NCBI RefSeq assembly: GCF_051020975.1
Contig: NW_027478162.1
Span: 21,328,001-21,392,000 of the forward strand
Direction: 5' to 3'
DNA from: Osmia lignaria lignaria
Taxonomy: Eukaryota; Arthropoda; Insecta; Hymenoptera; Megachilidae
Length of the DNA stretch: 64,000 nt
In this document: positions 26,338-37,010 of the stretch, in pieces
How the letters are laid out: each line of letters opens with the position of its first letter
Position numbering within the stretch: the stretch's first letter is position 1
Made by a program: the position numbers and the translations under genes
The notes under the pieces: model-generated
What the model saw: only the letters and a program-made list of their open reading frames with translations
What the model was told of the DNA's origin: nothing
The model's database searches: none

Positions 26338-27668
26338 TTCTCTACAAAAAAGGTCTCTTAACATTTTGCCATAGCTCGCTTCGTTTCCGAGATATTTGCA
26401 GATTTATCTCAAGGGAAGGGGCCTGACGGACATATTTCGAGATATTTCTTCTTCTTGTTGTTCTTCTTCTGCACAGCTAAGCTGGAAGTGGCATTTGCGG
26501 CTCGCACTAGTGCAGAGTTATCTCAAAGAAAGGAGCCACGGTGTTTCTGTATCTCTATTATGTTGGTGCGGCTTCGGAACTTTTAAATATTTCGATATAT
26601 CTCGAAAACTACGCTTCTGATCAAAAAATATCATAGAACGTAAATTGTAGGAAACATTATTCTCTACAAAAAAGGTCTCTTAACATTTTGCCATAGCTCG
26701 ATTCGTTTCCGAGATATTTGCAGATTTATCTCAAGGGAAGGGGCCTGACGGACATATTTCGAGATATTTCTTCTTCTTGTTGTTCTTCTTCTGCACAGCT
26801 AAGCTGGAAGTGGCATTTGCAGCGCGCAATAGTGCAGAGTTATCTCAAAGAAAGGGGCCACGGTGTTTCTGTATCTGTATTATGTTGGTGCGGCTTCGGA
26901 ACTTTTAAATATCTTGATATATCTCGAGAACTACGCATCTGATCAAAAAATATCATAGAAGATAAAAAGTAGGAAACTTAATTCTCTACAAAAAAGGTCT
27001 CTTAACATTTCGCCATAGCTCGCTTCGTTTCCGAGATATTTGCAGATTTATCTCAAGGGAAGGGCCCTGTCGGACATATTTCGAGATATTTCTTCTTCTT
27101 GTTGTTCTTCTTCTGCACAGCTAAGCTGGAAGTGGCATTTGCGGCTCGCACTAGTGCAGAGTTATCTCAAAGAAAGGGGCCACGGTGTTTCTGTATCTCT
27201 ATTATGTTGGTGCGGCTTCGGAACTTTTAAATATCTCGATATATCTCGAAAACTACGCTTCTGATCAAAAAATATCATAGAACATAAATTGTAGGAAACA
27301 TAATTCTCTACAAAAAACGTCTCTCAACATTTTGCCATAGCTCGCTTCGTTTCCGAGATATTTGCAGATTCAGCTCAAAGGAACGGGCCTGACGGACATA
27401 TTTCGAGATACTTCTTCTTCTTGTTGTTCTTCCTCTGCACAGCTAAGCTGGAAGTGGCATTTGCAGCTCGCAATAGTGCAGAGTTATCTCAAAGAAAGGG
27501 GCCACGGTGTTTCTGTATCTCTATTATGTTGGTGCGGCTTCGGAACTTTTAAATATCTTGATATATCTCGAGAACTACGCATCTGATCAAAAAATATCAT
27601 AGAACATAAAAAGTAGGAAACTTAATTCTCTACAAAAAAGGTCTCTTAACATTTTGCCATAGCTCGCT
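25875..27668 (+). repeat. 1.8-kb block, first of three occurrences
   Basis: The 3' part of monomer 25752 followed by 26074, 26396, 26718, 27040 and 27362. It recurs at 30372-32165 (offset 4497, 14 monomers minus 11 bp) and at 39066-40859 (offset 13,191). Shared markers are CTGACCAAA with AACCTAAATTG, TTGCTGCTGC, AAAGGAGCC with ATATTTCGATA, CTCGATTCG, AGAAGATAAA with CATTTCGCC, and GGCCCTGTCGG. Confidence 0.88.
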
Positions 27669-28971
27669 TCGTGTCCGAGATATTTGCAGATTTATCTCAA
27701 GGGAAGGGGCCTGACGGACATATTTCGAGATATTTCTTCTTCTTGTTGTTCTTCTTCTGCACAGCTAAGCTGGAAGTGGCATTTGCGGCTCGCACTAGTG
27801 CACAGTTATCTCAAAGAAAGGGGCCACGGTGTTTCTGTATCTCTATTATGTTGGTGCGGCTTCGGAACTTTTAAGTATCTCGATATATCTCGAAAACTAC
27901 GCTTCTGATCAAAAAATATCATAGAACATAAATTGTAGGAAACATAATTCTCTACAAAAAACGTCTCTTAACATTTTGCCATAGCTCGCTTCGTTTCCGA
28001 GATATTTGCAGATTCAGCTCAAAGGCACTGGCCTGACGGACATATTTCGAGATATTTCTTCTTCTTGTTGTTCTTCCTCTGCACAGCTAAGCTGGAAGTG
28101 GCATTTGCAGCTCGCAATAGTGCAGAGTTATCTCAAAGAAAGGGGCCACGGTGTTTCTGTATCTCTATTATGTTGGTGGGGTTTCGGAACTTTTAAATAT
28201 CTTGATATATCTCGAGAACTACGCATCTGATCAAAAAATATCATAGAACATAAAAAGTAGGACACTTAATTCTCTACAAAAAAGGTCGCTTAACATTTTG
28301 CCATAGCTCGCTTCGTTTCCGAGATATTTGCATATTTATCTCAAGGGAAGGGGCCTGACGGACATATTTCGAGATATTTCTTCTTCTTGTTGTTCTTCTT
28401 CTGCACAGCTAAACTGGAAGTGGCATTTCCAGCTCGCAATAGTGCAGAGTTATCTCAAAGAAAGGAGCCACGGTGTTTCTGTATCTCTATTATGTTGGTG
28501 CGGCTTCGGAACTTTGAAATATCTTGATATATCTCGAGAACTACGCATCTGATCAAAAAATATCATAGAACATGAAATGTAGGAAACTTAATTCTCTACA
28601 AAAAAGGTCTCTTAACATTTTGCCATAGCTCGCTTCGTTTCCGAGATATTTGCAGATTTATCTCAAGGGAAGGGGCCTGACGGACATATTTCGAGATATT
28701 TCTTCTTCTCGTTGTTCTTCTTCTGCACAGCTAAGCTGTAAGTGGCATTTGCGGCTCGCACTAGTGCAGAGTTATCTCAAAGAAAGGGGCCACGGTGTTT
28801 CTGTATCTCTATTATGTTGGTGCGGCTTCGGAACCTTTAAATATCTCGATATATCTCGAAAACTACGCTTCTGATCAAAAAATATCATAGAACATAAATT
28901 GTAGGAAACATAATTCTCTACAAAAAAGGTCTCTTAAGATTTTGCCATAGCTCGCTTCGTTTCCGAGATAT

Positions 28972-29282
28972 TTGCAGATTTATCTCAAGGGAAGGGGCCT
29001 AACGGACATATTTCGAGATATTTCTTCTTCTTGTTGTTCTTCTTCTGCACAGCTAAGCTGGAAGCGGCATTTGCGGCTCGCACTAGTGCAGAGTTATCTC
29101 AAAGAATGGGGCCACGGTGTTTCTGTATCTCTGTTATGTTGGTGCTTTTAAATATCTTGATATATCTCGAGAACTACGCATCTGATCAAAAAATATCATA
29201 GAACATGAATTGTAGGAAACATAATTCTCTACAAAAAAGGTCTCTTAACATTTTGCCATAGCTCGCTTCGTTTCCGAGATAT
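28972..29282 (+). repeat. 311-bp monomer with an 11-bp deletion
   Basis: GGTGCTTTTAAATATC replaces the usual sequence; the lost 11 bases are GGCTTCGGAAC. It also carries GAAGCGGC, AGAATGGGG and CTGTTATG, variants shared with monomer 21566, which is full length. The deletion therefore arose on a 21566-like monomer. Confidence 0.9.
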
Positions 29283-30248
29283 TTGCAGATATATCTCAAG
29301 GGCAGGGGCCTGACGGACATATTTCGAGATATTTCTTCTTCTTGTTGTTCTTCTTCTGCACAGCTAAACTGGAAGTGGCATTTCCAGGTCGCAATCGTGC
29401 AGAGTTATCTCAAAGAAAGGGGCCTCGGTGTTTCTGTATCTCTATTATGTTGGTGCGGCTTCGGAACTTTTAAATATCTTGATATATCTCGAAAACTACG
29501 CATCTGATCAAAAAATATCATAGAACATAAAAAGTAGGAAACTTAATTCTCTACAAAAAAGGTCTCTTAACATTTTGCCACAGCTCGCTTCGTTTCCGAG
29601 ATATTTTCAGATTTATCTCAAGGGACGGGGCCTGACGGACATATTTCGAGATATTTCTTCTTCTTGTTGTTCTTCTTCTGCACAGCTAACCTGGAAGTGG
29701 CATTTGCAGGTCGCAATAGTGCAGGGTTATCTCAAAGAAAGGGGCCACGGTGTTTCTGTATCTCTATTATGTTGGTGCGGCTTCGGAACTTTTAAATATC
29801 TCGATATATCTCGAAAACTACGCTTCTGATCAAAAAATATCATAGAACATAAATTGTAGGAAACATAATTCTCTACAAAAAACGCCTCTTAACATTTTGC
29901 CATAGCTCGCTTCGTTTCCGAGATATTTGCAGATTCATCTCAAAGGAACTGGCCTGACGGACATATTTCGAGATATTTCTTCTTCTTGTTGTTCTTCCTC
30001 TGCACAGCTAAGCTGGAAGTGGCATTTGCAGCTCGCAATAGTGCAGAGTTATCTCAAAGAAAGGGGCCACGGTGTTTCTGTATCTCTATTATGTTGGTGC
30101 GGGTTCGGAACTTTTAAATATCTTGATATATCTCGAGAACTACGCATGTGATCAAAAAATATCATAGAACATAAAAAGTAGGAAACTTAATTCTCTACAA
30201 AAAAGGTCTCTTAACATTTTGCCATAGCTCGCTTGGTTTCCGAGATAT

Positions 30249-30570
30249 TTGCAGATATATCTCAAGGGAAGGGGCCTGCCGGACATATTTCGAGATATTT
30301 CTTCTTCTTGTTGTTCTTCTTCTGCACAGCTAAGCTGGAAGTGGCATTTACAGCTCGCAATAGTGCAGAGTTATCTCAAAGAAAGGGGCCACGGTGTTTC
30401 TGTATCTCTATTATGTTGGTGCGGCTTCGGAACTTTTAAATATCTCGATATATCTCGAAAACTACGCTTCTGACCAAAAAATATCATAGAACCTAAATTG
30501 TAGGAAACATAATTCTCTACAAAAAAGGTCTCTTAACTTTTTGCCATAGCTCGCTTCGTTTCCGAGATAT
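30249..30570 (+). repeat. Chimeric monomer joining two subtypes
   Basis: Its 5' part matches monomer 25430 (GATATATCTC, CTGCCGGAC, TTTACAGCTCGCAATAG). Its 3' part matches 25752 (GGTGCGGCTTCGG, class 2, CTGACCAAA, AACCTAAATTG). The switch lies between about 30370 and 30421. The result is loss of one monomer relative to 25430-26073, as expected from a crossover between neighbouring subtypes. Confidence 0.85.
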
Positions 30571-32165
30571 TTGCAGATATATCTCAAGGGAAGGGGCCTG
30601 GCGGACATATTTCGAGATATTTCTTCTTCTTGTTGTTCTTCTTCTGCACAGCTAAGCTGGAAGTGGCATTTACAGCTCGCAATAGTGCAGAGTTATCTCA
30701 AAGAAAGGGGCCACGGTGTTTCTGTATCTCTATTATGTTGCTGCTGCTTCGGAACTTTTAAATATCTTGATATATCTCGAGAACTACGCATCTGATCAAA
30801 AAATATCATAGAACATGAAAAGTAGGAAACTTAATTCTCTACAAAAAAGGTCTCTTAACATTTTGCCATAGCTCGCTTCGTTTCCGAGATATTTGCAGAT
30901 TTATCTCAAGGGAAGGGGCCTGACGGACATATTTCGAGATATTTCTTCTTCTTGTTGTTCTTCTTCTGCACAGCTAAGCTGGAAGTGGCATTTGCGGCTC
31001 GCACTAGTGCAGAGTTATCTCAACGAAAGGAGCCACGGTGTTTCTGTATCTCTATTATGTTGGTGCGGCTTCGGAACTTTTAAATATTTCGATATATCTC
31101 GAAAACTACGCTTCTGATCAAAAAATATCATAGAACGTAAATTGTAGGAAACATTATTCTCTACAAAAAAGGTCTCTTAACATTTTGCCATAGCTCGATT
31201 CGTTTCCGAGATATTTGCAGATTTATCTCAAGGGAAGGGGCCTGACGGACATATTTCGAGATATTTCTTCTTCTTGTTGTTCTTCTTCTGCACAGCTAAG
31301 CTGGAAGTGGCATTTGCAGCGCGCAATAGTGCAGAGTTATCTCAAAGAAAGGGGCCACGGTGTTTCTGTATCTCTATTATGTTGGTGCGGCGTCGGAACT
31401 TTTAAATATCTTGATATATCTCGAGAACTACGCATCTGATCAAAAAATATCATAGAAGATAAAAAGTAGGAAACTTAATTCTCTACAAAAAAGGTCTCTT
31501 AACATTTCGCCATAGCTCGCTTCGTTTCCGAGATATTTGCAGATTTATCTCAAGGGAAGGGCCCTGTCGGACATATTTCGAGATATTTCTTCTTCTTGTT
31601 GTTCTTCTTCTGCACAGCTAAGCTGGAAGTGGCATTTGCGGCTCGCACTAGTGCAGAGTTATCTCAAAGAAAGGGGCCACGGTGTTTCTGTATCTCTATT
31701 ATGTTGGTGCGGCTTCGGAACTTTTAAATATCTCGATATATCTCGAAAACTACGCTTCTGATCAAAAAATATCATAGAACATAAATTGTAGGAAACATAA
31801 TTCTCTACAAAAAACGTCTCTTAACATTTTGCCATAGCTCGCTTCGTTTCCGAGATATTTGCAGATTCAGCTCAAAGGAACGGGCCTGACGGACATATTT
31901 CGAGATACTTCTTCTTCTTGTTGTTCTTCCTCTGCACAGCTAAGCTGGAAGTGGCATTTGCAGCTCGCAATAGTGCAGAGTTATCTCAAAGAAAGGGGCC
32001 ACGGTGTTTCTGTATCTCTATTATGTTGGTGCGGCTTCGGAACTTTTAAATATCTTGATATATCTCGAGAACTACGCATCTGATCAAAAAATATCATAGA
32101 ACATAAAAAGTAGGAAACTTAATTCTCTACAAAAAAGGTCTCTTAACATTTTGCCATAGCTCGCT
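30372..32165 (+). repeat. 1.8-kb block, second occurrence
   Basis: Copy of 25875-27668 starting inside chimeric monomer 30249 and ending before monomer 32181. Private changes include CAACGAAAGG in 30893 and GCGGCGTCGG in 31215. Monomer 30571 has GGCCTGGCGG where the other copies have GACGG. Confidence 0.88.
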
Positions 32166-33792
32166 TCGTTTCCGAGATATTTGCAGATTTATCTCAAGGG
32201 AAGGGGCCTGACGGACATATTTCGAGATATTTCTTCTTCTTGTTGTTCTTCTTCTGCACAGCTAAGCTGGAAGTGGCATTTGCAGCGCGCAATAGTGCAG
32301 AGTTATCTCAAAGAAAGGGGCCACGGTGTTTCTGTATCTCTATTATGTTGGTGCGGCTTCGGAACTTTTAAATATCTCGATATATCTCGAAAACTACGCT
32401 TCTGTTCAAAAAATATCATAGAACATAAATTGTAGGAAACATAATTCTCTACAAAAAACGTCTCTTAACATTTTGCCATAGCTCGCTTCGTTTCCGAGAT
32501 ATTTGCAGATTCAGCTCAAAGGAACGGGCCTGACGGACATATTTCGAGATACTTCTTCTTCTTGTTGTTCTTCCTCTGCACAGCTAAGCTGGAAGTGGCA
32601 TTTGCAGCTCGCAATAGTGCAGAGTTATCTCAAAGAAAGGGGCCACGGTGTTTCTGTATCTCTATTATGTTGGTGCGGCTTCGGAACTTTTAAATATCTT
32701 GATATATCTCGAGAACTACGCATCTGATCAAAAAATATCATAGAACATAAAAAGTAGGAAACTTAATTCTCTACAAAAAAGGTCTCTTAACATTTTGCCA
32801 TAGCTCGCTTCGTTTCCGAGATATTTGCAGATTTATCTCAAGGGAAGGGGCCTGACGGACATATTTCGAGATATTTCTTCTTCTTGTTGTTCTTCTTCTG
32901 CACAGGTGAGCTGGAAGTGGCATTTGCGGCTCGCACTAGTGCAGAGTTATCTCAAAGAAAGGGGCCACGGTGTTTCTGTATCTCTATTATGTTGGTGCGG
33001 CTTCGCAACTTTTAAATATCTCGATATATCTCGAAAACTACGCTTCTGATCAAAAAATATCATAGAACATAAATTGTAGGAAACATAATTCTCTACAAAA
33101 AACGTCTCTTAACATTTTGCCATAGCTCGCTTCGTTTCCGAGATATTTGCAGATTCAGCGCAAAGGAACGGGCCTGACGGACATATTTCGAGATACATCT
33201 TCTTCTTGTTGTTCTTCCTCTGCACAGCTAAGCTGGAAGTGGCATTTGCAGCTCGCAATAGTGCAGAGTTATCTCAAAGAAAGGGGCCACGGTGTTTCTG
33301 TATCTCTATTATGTTGGTGCGGCTTCGGAACTTTTAAATATCTTGATATATCTCGAAAACTACGCATCTGATCAAAAAATATCATAGAACATAAATTGTA
33401 GGAAACTTAATTCTCTACAAAAAAGGTCTCTTAACATTTTGCCATAGCTCGCTTCGTTTCCAAGATATTTGCAGATTTATCTCAAGGGAAGGGGCCTGAC
33501 GGACATATTTCGAGATATTTCTTCTTCTTGTTGTTCTTCTTCTGCACAGCTAAGCTGGAAGTGGCATTTGCAGCGCGCAATAGTGCAGAGTTATCTCAAA
33601 GAAAGGGGCCACGGTGTTTCTGTATCTCTATTATGTTGGTGCGGCTTCGGAACTTTTAAATATCTTGATATATCTCGAGAACTACGCATCTGATCAAAAA
33701 ATATCATAGAACATGAAAAGTAGGAAACTTAATTCTCTACAAAAAAGGTCTCTTAATATTTTGCCATAGCTCTCTTCGTTTCCGAGATATTT

Positions 33793-33818
33793 GCAGATTT
33801 ATCTCAAGGGAAGGGGCC
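33793..33818 (+). repeat. Internal direct repeat of the monomer, first copy
   Basis: This 26-bp stretch begins GCAGATTTATCTCAA and ends AAGGGGCC. It matches 33907-33932 at 23 of 26 positions with no gap; the differing positions are 6, 16 and 18. Both copies are followed by ACGG (after two extra bases here), and both are preceded at a short distance by an AGCTCGC-like element. The pair recurs in essentially every monomer 114 bp apart, so part of the 322-bp unit probably arose from an internal duplication before the array expanded. Confidence 0.85.
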
Positions 33819-33840
33819 TGACGGACATATTTCGAGATAT

Positions 33841-33864
33841 TTCTTCTTCTTGTTGTTCTTCTTC
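33841..33864 (+). repeat. TTC/TTG triplet run inside the monomer
   Basis: Eight TTN triplets in a row, in the order TTC x3, TTG x2, TTC x3. The run sits directly after a GAGATATTT box and is kept in nearly all monomers. Recurrent variants are TTCCTC near the end (monomers with CAGATTCAGC starts), TTCTCGTTG (17702, 18024, 18990, 19956, 20600, 21244, 28650, 41841) and TTGTTATTC (51168, 52134, 53422, 59539, 60827). It looks like a short frozen microsatellite; I saw no change in triplet number. Confidence 0.8.
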
Positions 33865-33911
33865 TGCACAGCTAAGCTGGAAGTGGCATTTGCAGCTCGC
33901 AATAGTGCAGA
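33863..33911. repeat. Short inverted repeat TCTGCAC / GTGCAGA with a central palindrome
   Basis: TCTGCAC (33863-33869) and GTGCAGA (33905-33911) are exact 7-bp reverse complements separated by 35 bp. Next to the left arm lies CAGCTAAGCTG (33869-33879), two 5-bp arms around a single A. Monomers with CTAAACTGG, common in 1-16 kb, break the palindrome but keep the outer arms. Such dyads can form hairpins or bind proteins; no function is shown here. Confidence 0.6.
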
Positions 33912-33932
33912 GTTATCTCAAAGAAAGGGGCC
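33907..33932 (+). repeat. Internal direct repeat of the monomer, second copy
   Basis: Begins GCAGAGTTATCTCAAAG and ends AAGGGGCC; it differs from the first copy at three sites (T/G, G/A, G/A). ACGG follows directly. Variants of this copy seen elsewhere include TTATCCCAAAG (common in 1-15.8 kb) and CTCAGAGAAAGGAGCC (17058 and 19312 monomers). Confidence 0.85.
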
Positions 33933-33987
33933 ACGGTGTTTCTGTATCTCTATTATGTTGGTGCGGCTTCGGAACTTTTAAATATCT

Positions 33988-34051
33988 TGATATATCTCGA
34001 GAACTACGCATCTGATCAAAAAATATCATAGAACATAAAAAGTAGGAAACT
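33988..34051 (+). repeat. Linked variant block defining monomer classes 1 and 2
   Basis: Six sites across 64 bp tend to change together. Class 1 (this copy) has T at 33988, G at 34001, A at 34010, A and A at 34040-34041, and T at 34051. Class 2 (for example 35401-35722) has C, A, T, T, T and A. Class 1 carries an XhoI site CTCGAG at 33996-34001 that class 2 lacks. Recombinants exist: monomers 51490, 52456 and 53744 have C, G and T at the first three sites, and 46016 is class 2 except for T at the last. The linkage shows that two 3' haplotypes were copied as blocks. Confidence 0.85.
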
Positions 34052-34068
34052 TAATTCTCTACAAAAAA
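34018..34068 (+). repeat. A-rich part of the monomer with three A-tracts
   Basis: A-tracts of six (34018-34023), five (34037-34041) and six (34063-34068) lie within 51 bp, starting 19 and 26 bp apart. Class 2 monomers lose the middle tract because two A become T. A-tracts can bend DNA and influence nucleosome placement; whether they do so here is not known. Confidence 0.5.
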
Positions 34069-34542
34069 GGTCTCTTAACATTTTGCCATAGCTCGCTTCG
34101 TTTCCGAGATATTTGCAGATTTATCTCAAGGGAAGGGGCCTAACGGACATATTTCGAGATATTTCTTCTTCTTGTTGTTCTTCTTCTGCACAGCTAAACT
34201 GGAAGTGGCATTTCCAGCTCGCAATAGTGCAGAGTCATCTCAAAGAAAGGGGCCACGGTGTTTCTGTATCTCTATTATGTTGGTGCGGCTTCGGAACTTT
34301 TAAATATCTCGATATATCTCGAAAACTACGCTTCTGATCAAAAAATATCATAGAACATAAATTGTAGGAAACATAATTCTCGACAAAAAAGGTCTCTTAA
34401 CATTTTGCCATAGCTCGCTTCGTTTCCGAGATATTTGCAGATATATCTCAAGGGAAGGGGCCTGACGGACATATTTCGAGATATTTCTTCTTCTTGTTGT
34501 TCTTCTTCTGCACAGCTAAGCTGGAAGTGGCATTTACAGCTC

Positions 34543-35016
34543 GCAATAGTGCAGAGTTATCTCAAAGAAAGGGGCCACGGTGTTTCTGTATCTCTATTAT
34601 GTTGGTGCGGCTTCGGAACTTTTAAATATCTTGATATATCTCGAGAACTACGCATCTGATCAAAAAATATCATAGAACATGAAAAGTAGGAAACTTAATT
34701 CTCTACAAAAAAGGTCTCTTAATATTTTGCCATAGCTCTCTTCGTTTCCGAGATATTTGCAGATTTATCTCAAGGGAAGGGGCCTGACGGACATATTTCG
34801 AGATATTTCTTCTTCTTGTTGTTCTTCTTCTGCACAGCTAAGCTGGAAGTGGCATTTGCAGCTCGCAATAGTGCAGAGTTATCTCAAAGAAAGGGGCCAC
34901 GGTGTTTCTGTATCTCTATTATGTTGGTGCGGCTTCGGAACTTTTAAATATCTTGATATATCTCGAGAACTACGCATCTGATCAAAAAATATCATAGAAC
35001 ATAAAAAGTAGGAAAC
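34543..35016 (+). repeat. Three-monomer-offset local copy, right
   Basis: Second copy of 33577-34050; afterwards the sequence switches to class 2-like ACATAATTCTCGAC. Confidence 0.8.
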
Positions 35017-35400
35017 ATAATTCTCGACAAAAAAGGTCTCTTAACATTTTGCCATAGCTCGCTTCGTTTCCGAGATATTTGCAGATTTATCTCAAGGGAA
35101 GGGGCATGACGGACATATTTCGAGATATTTCTTCTTCTTGTTGTTCTTCTTCTGCACAGCTAACCTGGAAGTGGCATTTGCAGGTCGCAATAGTGCAGAG
35201 TTATCTCAAAGAAAGGGGCCACGGTGTTTCTGTATCTCTATTATGTTGGTGCGGCTTCGGAACTTTTAAATATCTCGATATATCTCGAAAACTACGCTTC
35301 TGATCAAAAAATATCATAGAACATAAATTGTAGGAAACATAATTCTCTACAAAAAACGTCTCTTAACATTTTGCCATAGCTCGCTTCGTTTCCGAGATAT

Positions 35401-37010
35401 TTGCAGATTCAGCTCAAAGGAACTGGCCTGACGGACATATTTCGAGATATTTCTTCTTCTTGTTGTTCTTCCTCTGCACAGCTAAGCTGGAAGTGGCATT
35501 TGCAGCTCGCAATAGTGCAGAGTTATCTCAAAGAAAGGGGCCACGGTGTTTCTGTATCTCTATTATGTTGGTGCGGCTTCGGAACTTTTAAATATCTCGA
35601 TATATCTCGAAAACTACGCTTCTGATCAAAAAATATCATAGAACATAAATTGTAGGAAACATAATTCTCTACAAAAAACGTCTCTTAACATTTTGCCATA
35701 GCTCGCTTCGTTTCCGAGATATTTGCAGATTCAGCTCAAAGGAACTGGCCTGACGGACATATTTCGAGATATTTCTTCTTCTTGTTGTTCTTCCTCTGCA
35801 CAGCTAAGCTGGAAGTGGCATTTGCAGCTCGCAATAGTGCAGAGTTATCTCAAAGAAAGGGGCCACGGTGTTTCTGTATCTCTATTATGTTGGTGCGGCT
35901 TCGGAACTTTTAAATATCTTGATATATCTCGAGAACTACGCATCTGATCAAAAAATATCATAGAACATAAAAAGTAGGAAACTTAATTCTCTACAAAAAA
36001 GGTCTCTTAACATTTTGCCATAGCTCGCTTCGTTTCCGAGATATTTGCAGATATATCTCAAGGGAAGGGGCCTGCCGGACATATTTCGAGATATTTCTTC
36101 TTCTTGTTGTTCTTCTTCTGCACAGCTAAGCTGGAAGTGGCATTTACAGCTCGCAATAGTGCAGAGTTATCTCAAAGAAAGGGGCCACGGTGTTTCTGTA
36201 TCTCTATTATGTTGGTGCTGCTTCGGAACTTTTAAATATCTTGATATATCTCGAGAACTACGCATCTGATCAAAAAATATCATAGAACATGAAAAGTAGG
36301 AAACTTCATTCTCTACAAAAAAGGTCTCTTAACATTTTGCCATAGCTCGCTTCGTTCCCGAGATATTTGCAGATTTATCTCAAGGGAAGGGGCCTGACCG
36401 ACATATTTCGAGATATTTCTTCTTCTTGTTGTTCTTCTTCTGCACAGCTAAGCTGGAAGTGGCATTTGCGGCTCGCACTAGTGCAGAGTTATCTCAAAGA
36501 AAGGGGCCACGGTGTTTCTGTATCTCTATTATGTTGGTGCGGCTTCGGAACTTTTAAATATCTCGATATATCTCGAAAACTACGCTTCTGACCAAAAAAT
36601 ATCATAGAACCTAAATTGTAGGAAACATAATTCTCTACAAAAAAGGTCTCTTAACATTTTGCCATAGCTCGCTTCGTTTCCGAGATATTTGCAGATATAT
36701 CTCAAGGGAAGGGGCCTGACGGACATATTTCGAGATATTTCTTCTTCTTGTTGTTCTTCTTCTGCACAGCTAAGCTGGAAGTGGCATTTACAGCTCGCAA
36801 TAGTGCAGAGTTATCTCAAAGAAAGGGGCCACGGTGTTTCTGTATCTCTATTATGTTGCTGCTGCTTCGGAACTTTTAAATATCTTGATATATCTCGAGA
36901 ACTACGCATCTGATCAAAAAATATCATAGAGCATGAAAAGTAGGAAACTTAATTCTCTACAAAAAAGGTCTCTTAACATTTTGCCATAGCTCGCTTCGTT
37001 TCCGAGATAT
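35401..37010 (+). repeat. Five-monomer core of the seven-monomer unit, third occurrence
   Basis: Monomers 35401, 35723, 36045, 36367 and 36689 repeat the order of 22532-24141 and 24786-26395. Here the third monomer reads TTTCGAGATA rather than TTTCGCGATA. The core is preceded by a monomer with CTAACCTGG and CAGGTCGC (35079), unlike the first two occurrences. Confidence 0.9.
35437..35605. repeat. Inverted GAGATATTT boxes, 16-bp arms
   Basis: ATATTTCGAGATATTT (35437-35452) and AAATATCTCGATATAT (35590-35605) are reverse complements at 15 of 16 positions, with 137 bp between them. A further direct copy, CCGAGATATTT, lies at each monomer junction. Pairing is best in class 2 monomers such as this one; class 1 monomers have AAATATCTTGA, with one more mismatch (a G-U pair in RNA). 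It is a candidate long-range stem or a repeated protein site, based on base complementarity only. Confidence 0.6.

Larger units (their letters stand above)
24590..30272 (+). repeat. 41-monomer-offset duplication, left copy (about 5.7 kb)
   Basis: Matches 37781-43463 at an offset of 13,191 bp (41 monomers minus the 11-bp deletion it contains). Shared rare variants: GGCCCTGTCGG at 27040, CGTGTCCGAG before 27684, AAAGGCACTGG at 28006, GGACACTTAA after it, the 11-bp deletion in 28972, GCCACAGCTCG and ATTTTCAG at 29575, and CGCATGTGATC in 29927. I noticed at least seven differences, including 25327 A/T, the TTTCGC site of 25430, 26876, 29206, 29626 and two near 30100-30235. Confidence 0.92.
30249..33468 (+). 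repeat. Run of five alternating dimers (644-bp period)
   Basis: Ten successive monomers (30249 to 33147) alternate strictly between 3' class 2 and class 1 by the three leading sites of the linked block; monomer 33147 has A instead of G at the second. In the last three pairs the class 1 partner is the subtype with CAGATTCAG, GAACGGGCC and a GATAC start to the triplet run (31859, 32503, 33147). This looks like local 644-bp unit amplification. Confidence 0.7.
33577..34050 (+). repeat. Three-monomer-offset local copy, left
   Basis: Matches 34543-35016 at an offset of 966 bp, sharing ACATGAAAAGTAGG, CTTAATATTTTGCC and CTCTCTTCG. Left limit: GCAGCGCGC against ACAGCTCGC. Right limit: ACTTAATTCTCTAC against ACATAATTCTCGAC. 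Confidence 0.8.
33791..34112 (+). repeat. Representative monomer of the satellite, used as position reference
   Basis: This copy carries the commonest variant at most sites and serves to number the monomer 1-322 from TTGCAGAT. In order it holds: first copy of an internal 26-bp repeat (3-28), GAGATATTT box (44-52), eight TTC/TTG triplets (51-74), an 11-bp palindrome CAGCTAAGCTG (79-89), a variable site block (98-114), second copy of the 26-bp repeat (117-142), AAATATCTTGATATATC (190-206), XhoI site CTCGAG (206-211), BclI site TGATCA (223-228), an A-rich segment (228-278), then GCTCGCTTCGTTTCCGAGAT leading into the next copy. The phase is arbitrary; nothing marks a biological start. Confidence 0.95.
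33930..34630 (+). repeat. Ten-monomer-offset copy, left
   Basis: Matches 37150-37850 at 3220 bp. Shared markers are GGCCTAACGG, GAGTCATCTC and CTCGACAAAAAAGG. No difference was noticed over about 700 bp. Confidence 0.85.

Noticed and set aside
33831..33847. Possible CENP-B box
   Set aside because: TTCGAGATA fits the first nine fixed or free positions of the mammalian consensus, but the required CGGG is absent (TCTT instead). The other TTCG sites fail earlier. No match in either orientation of the representative monomer.
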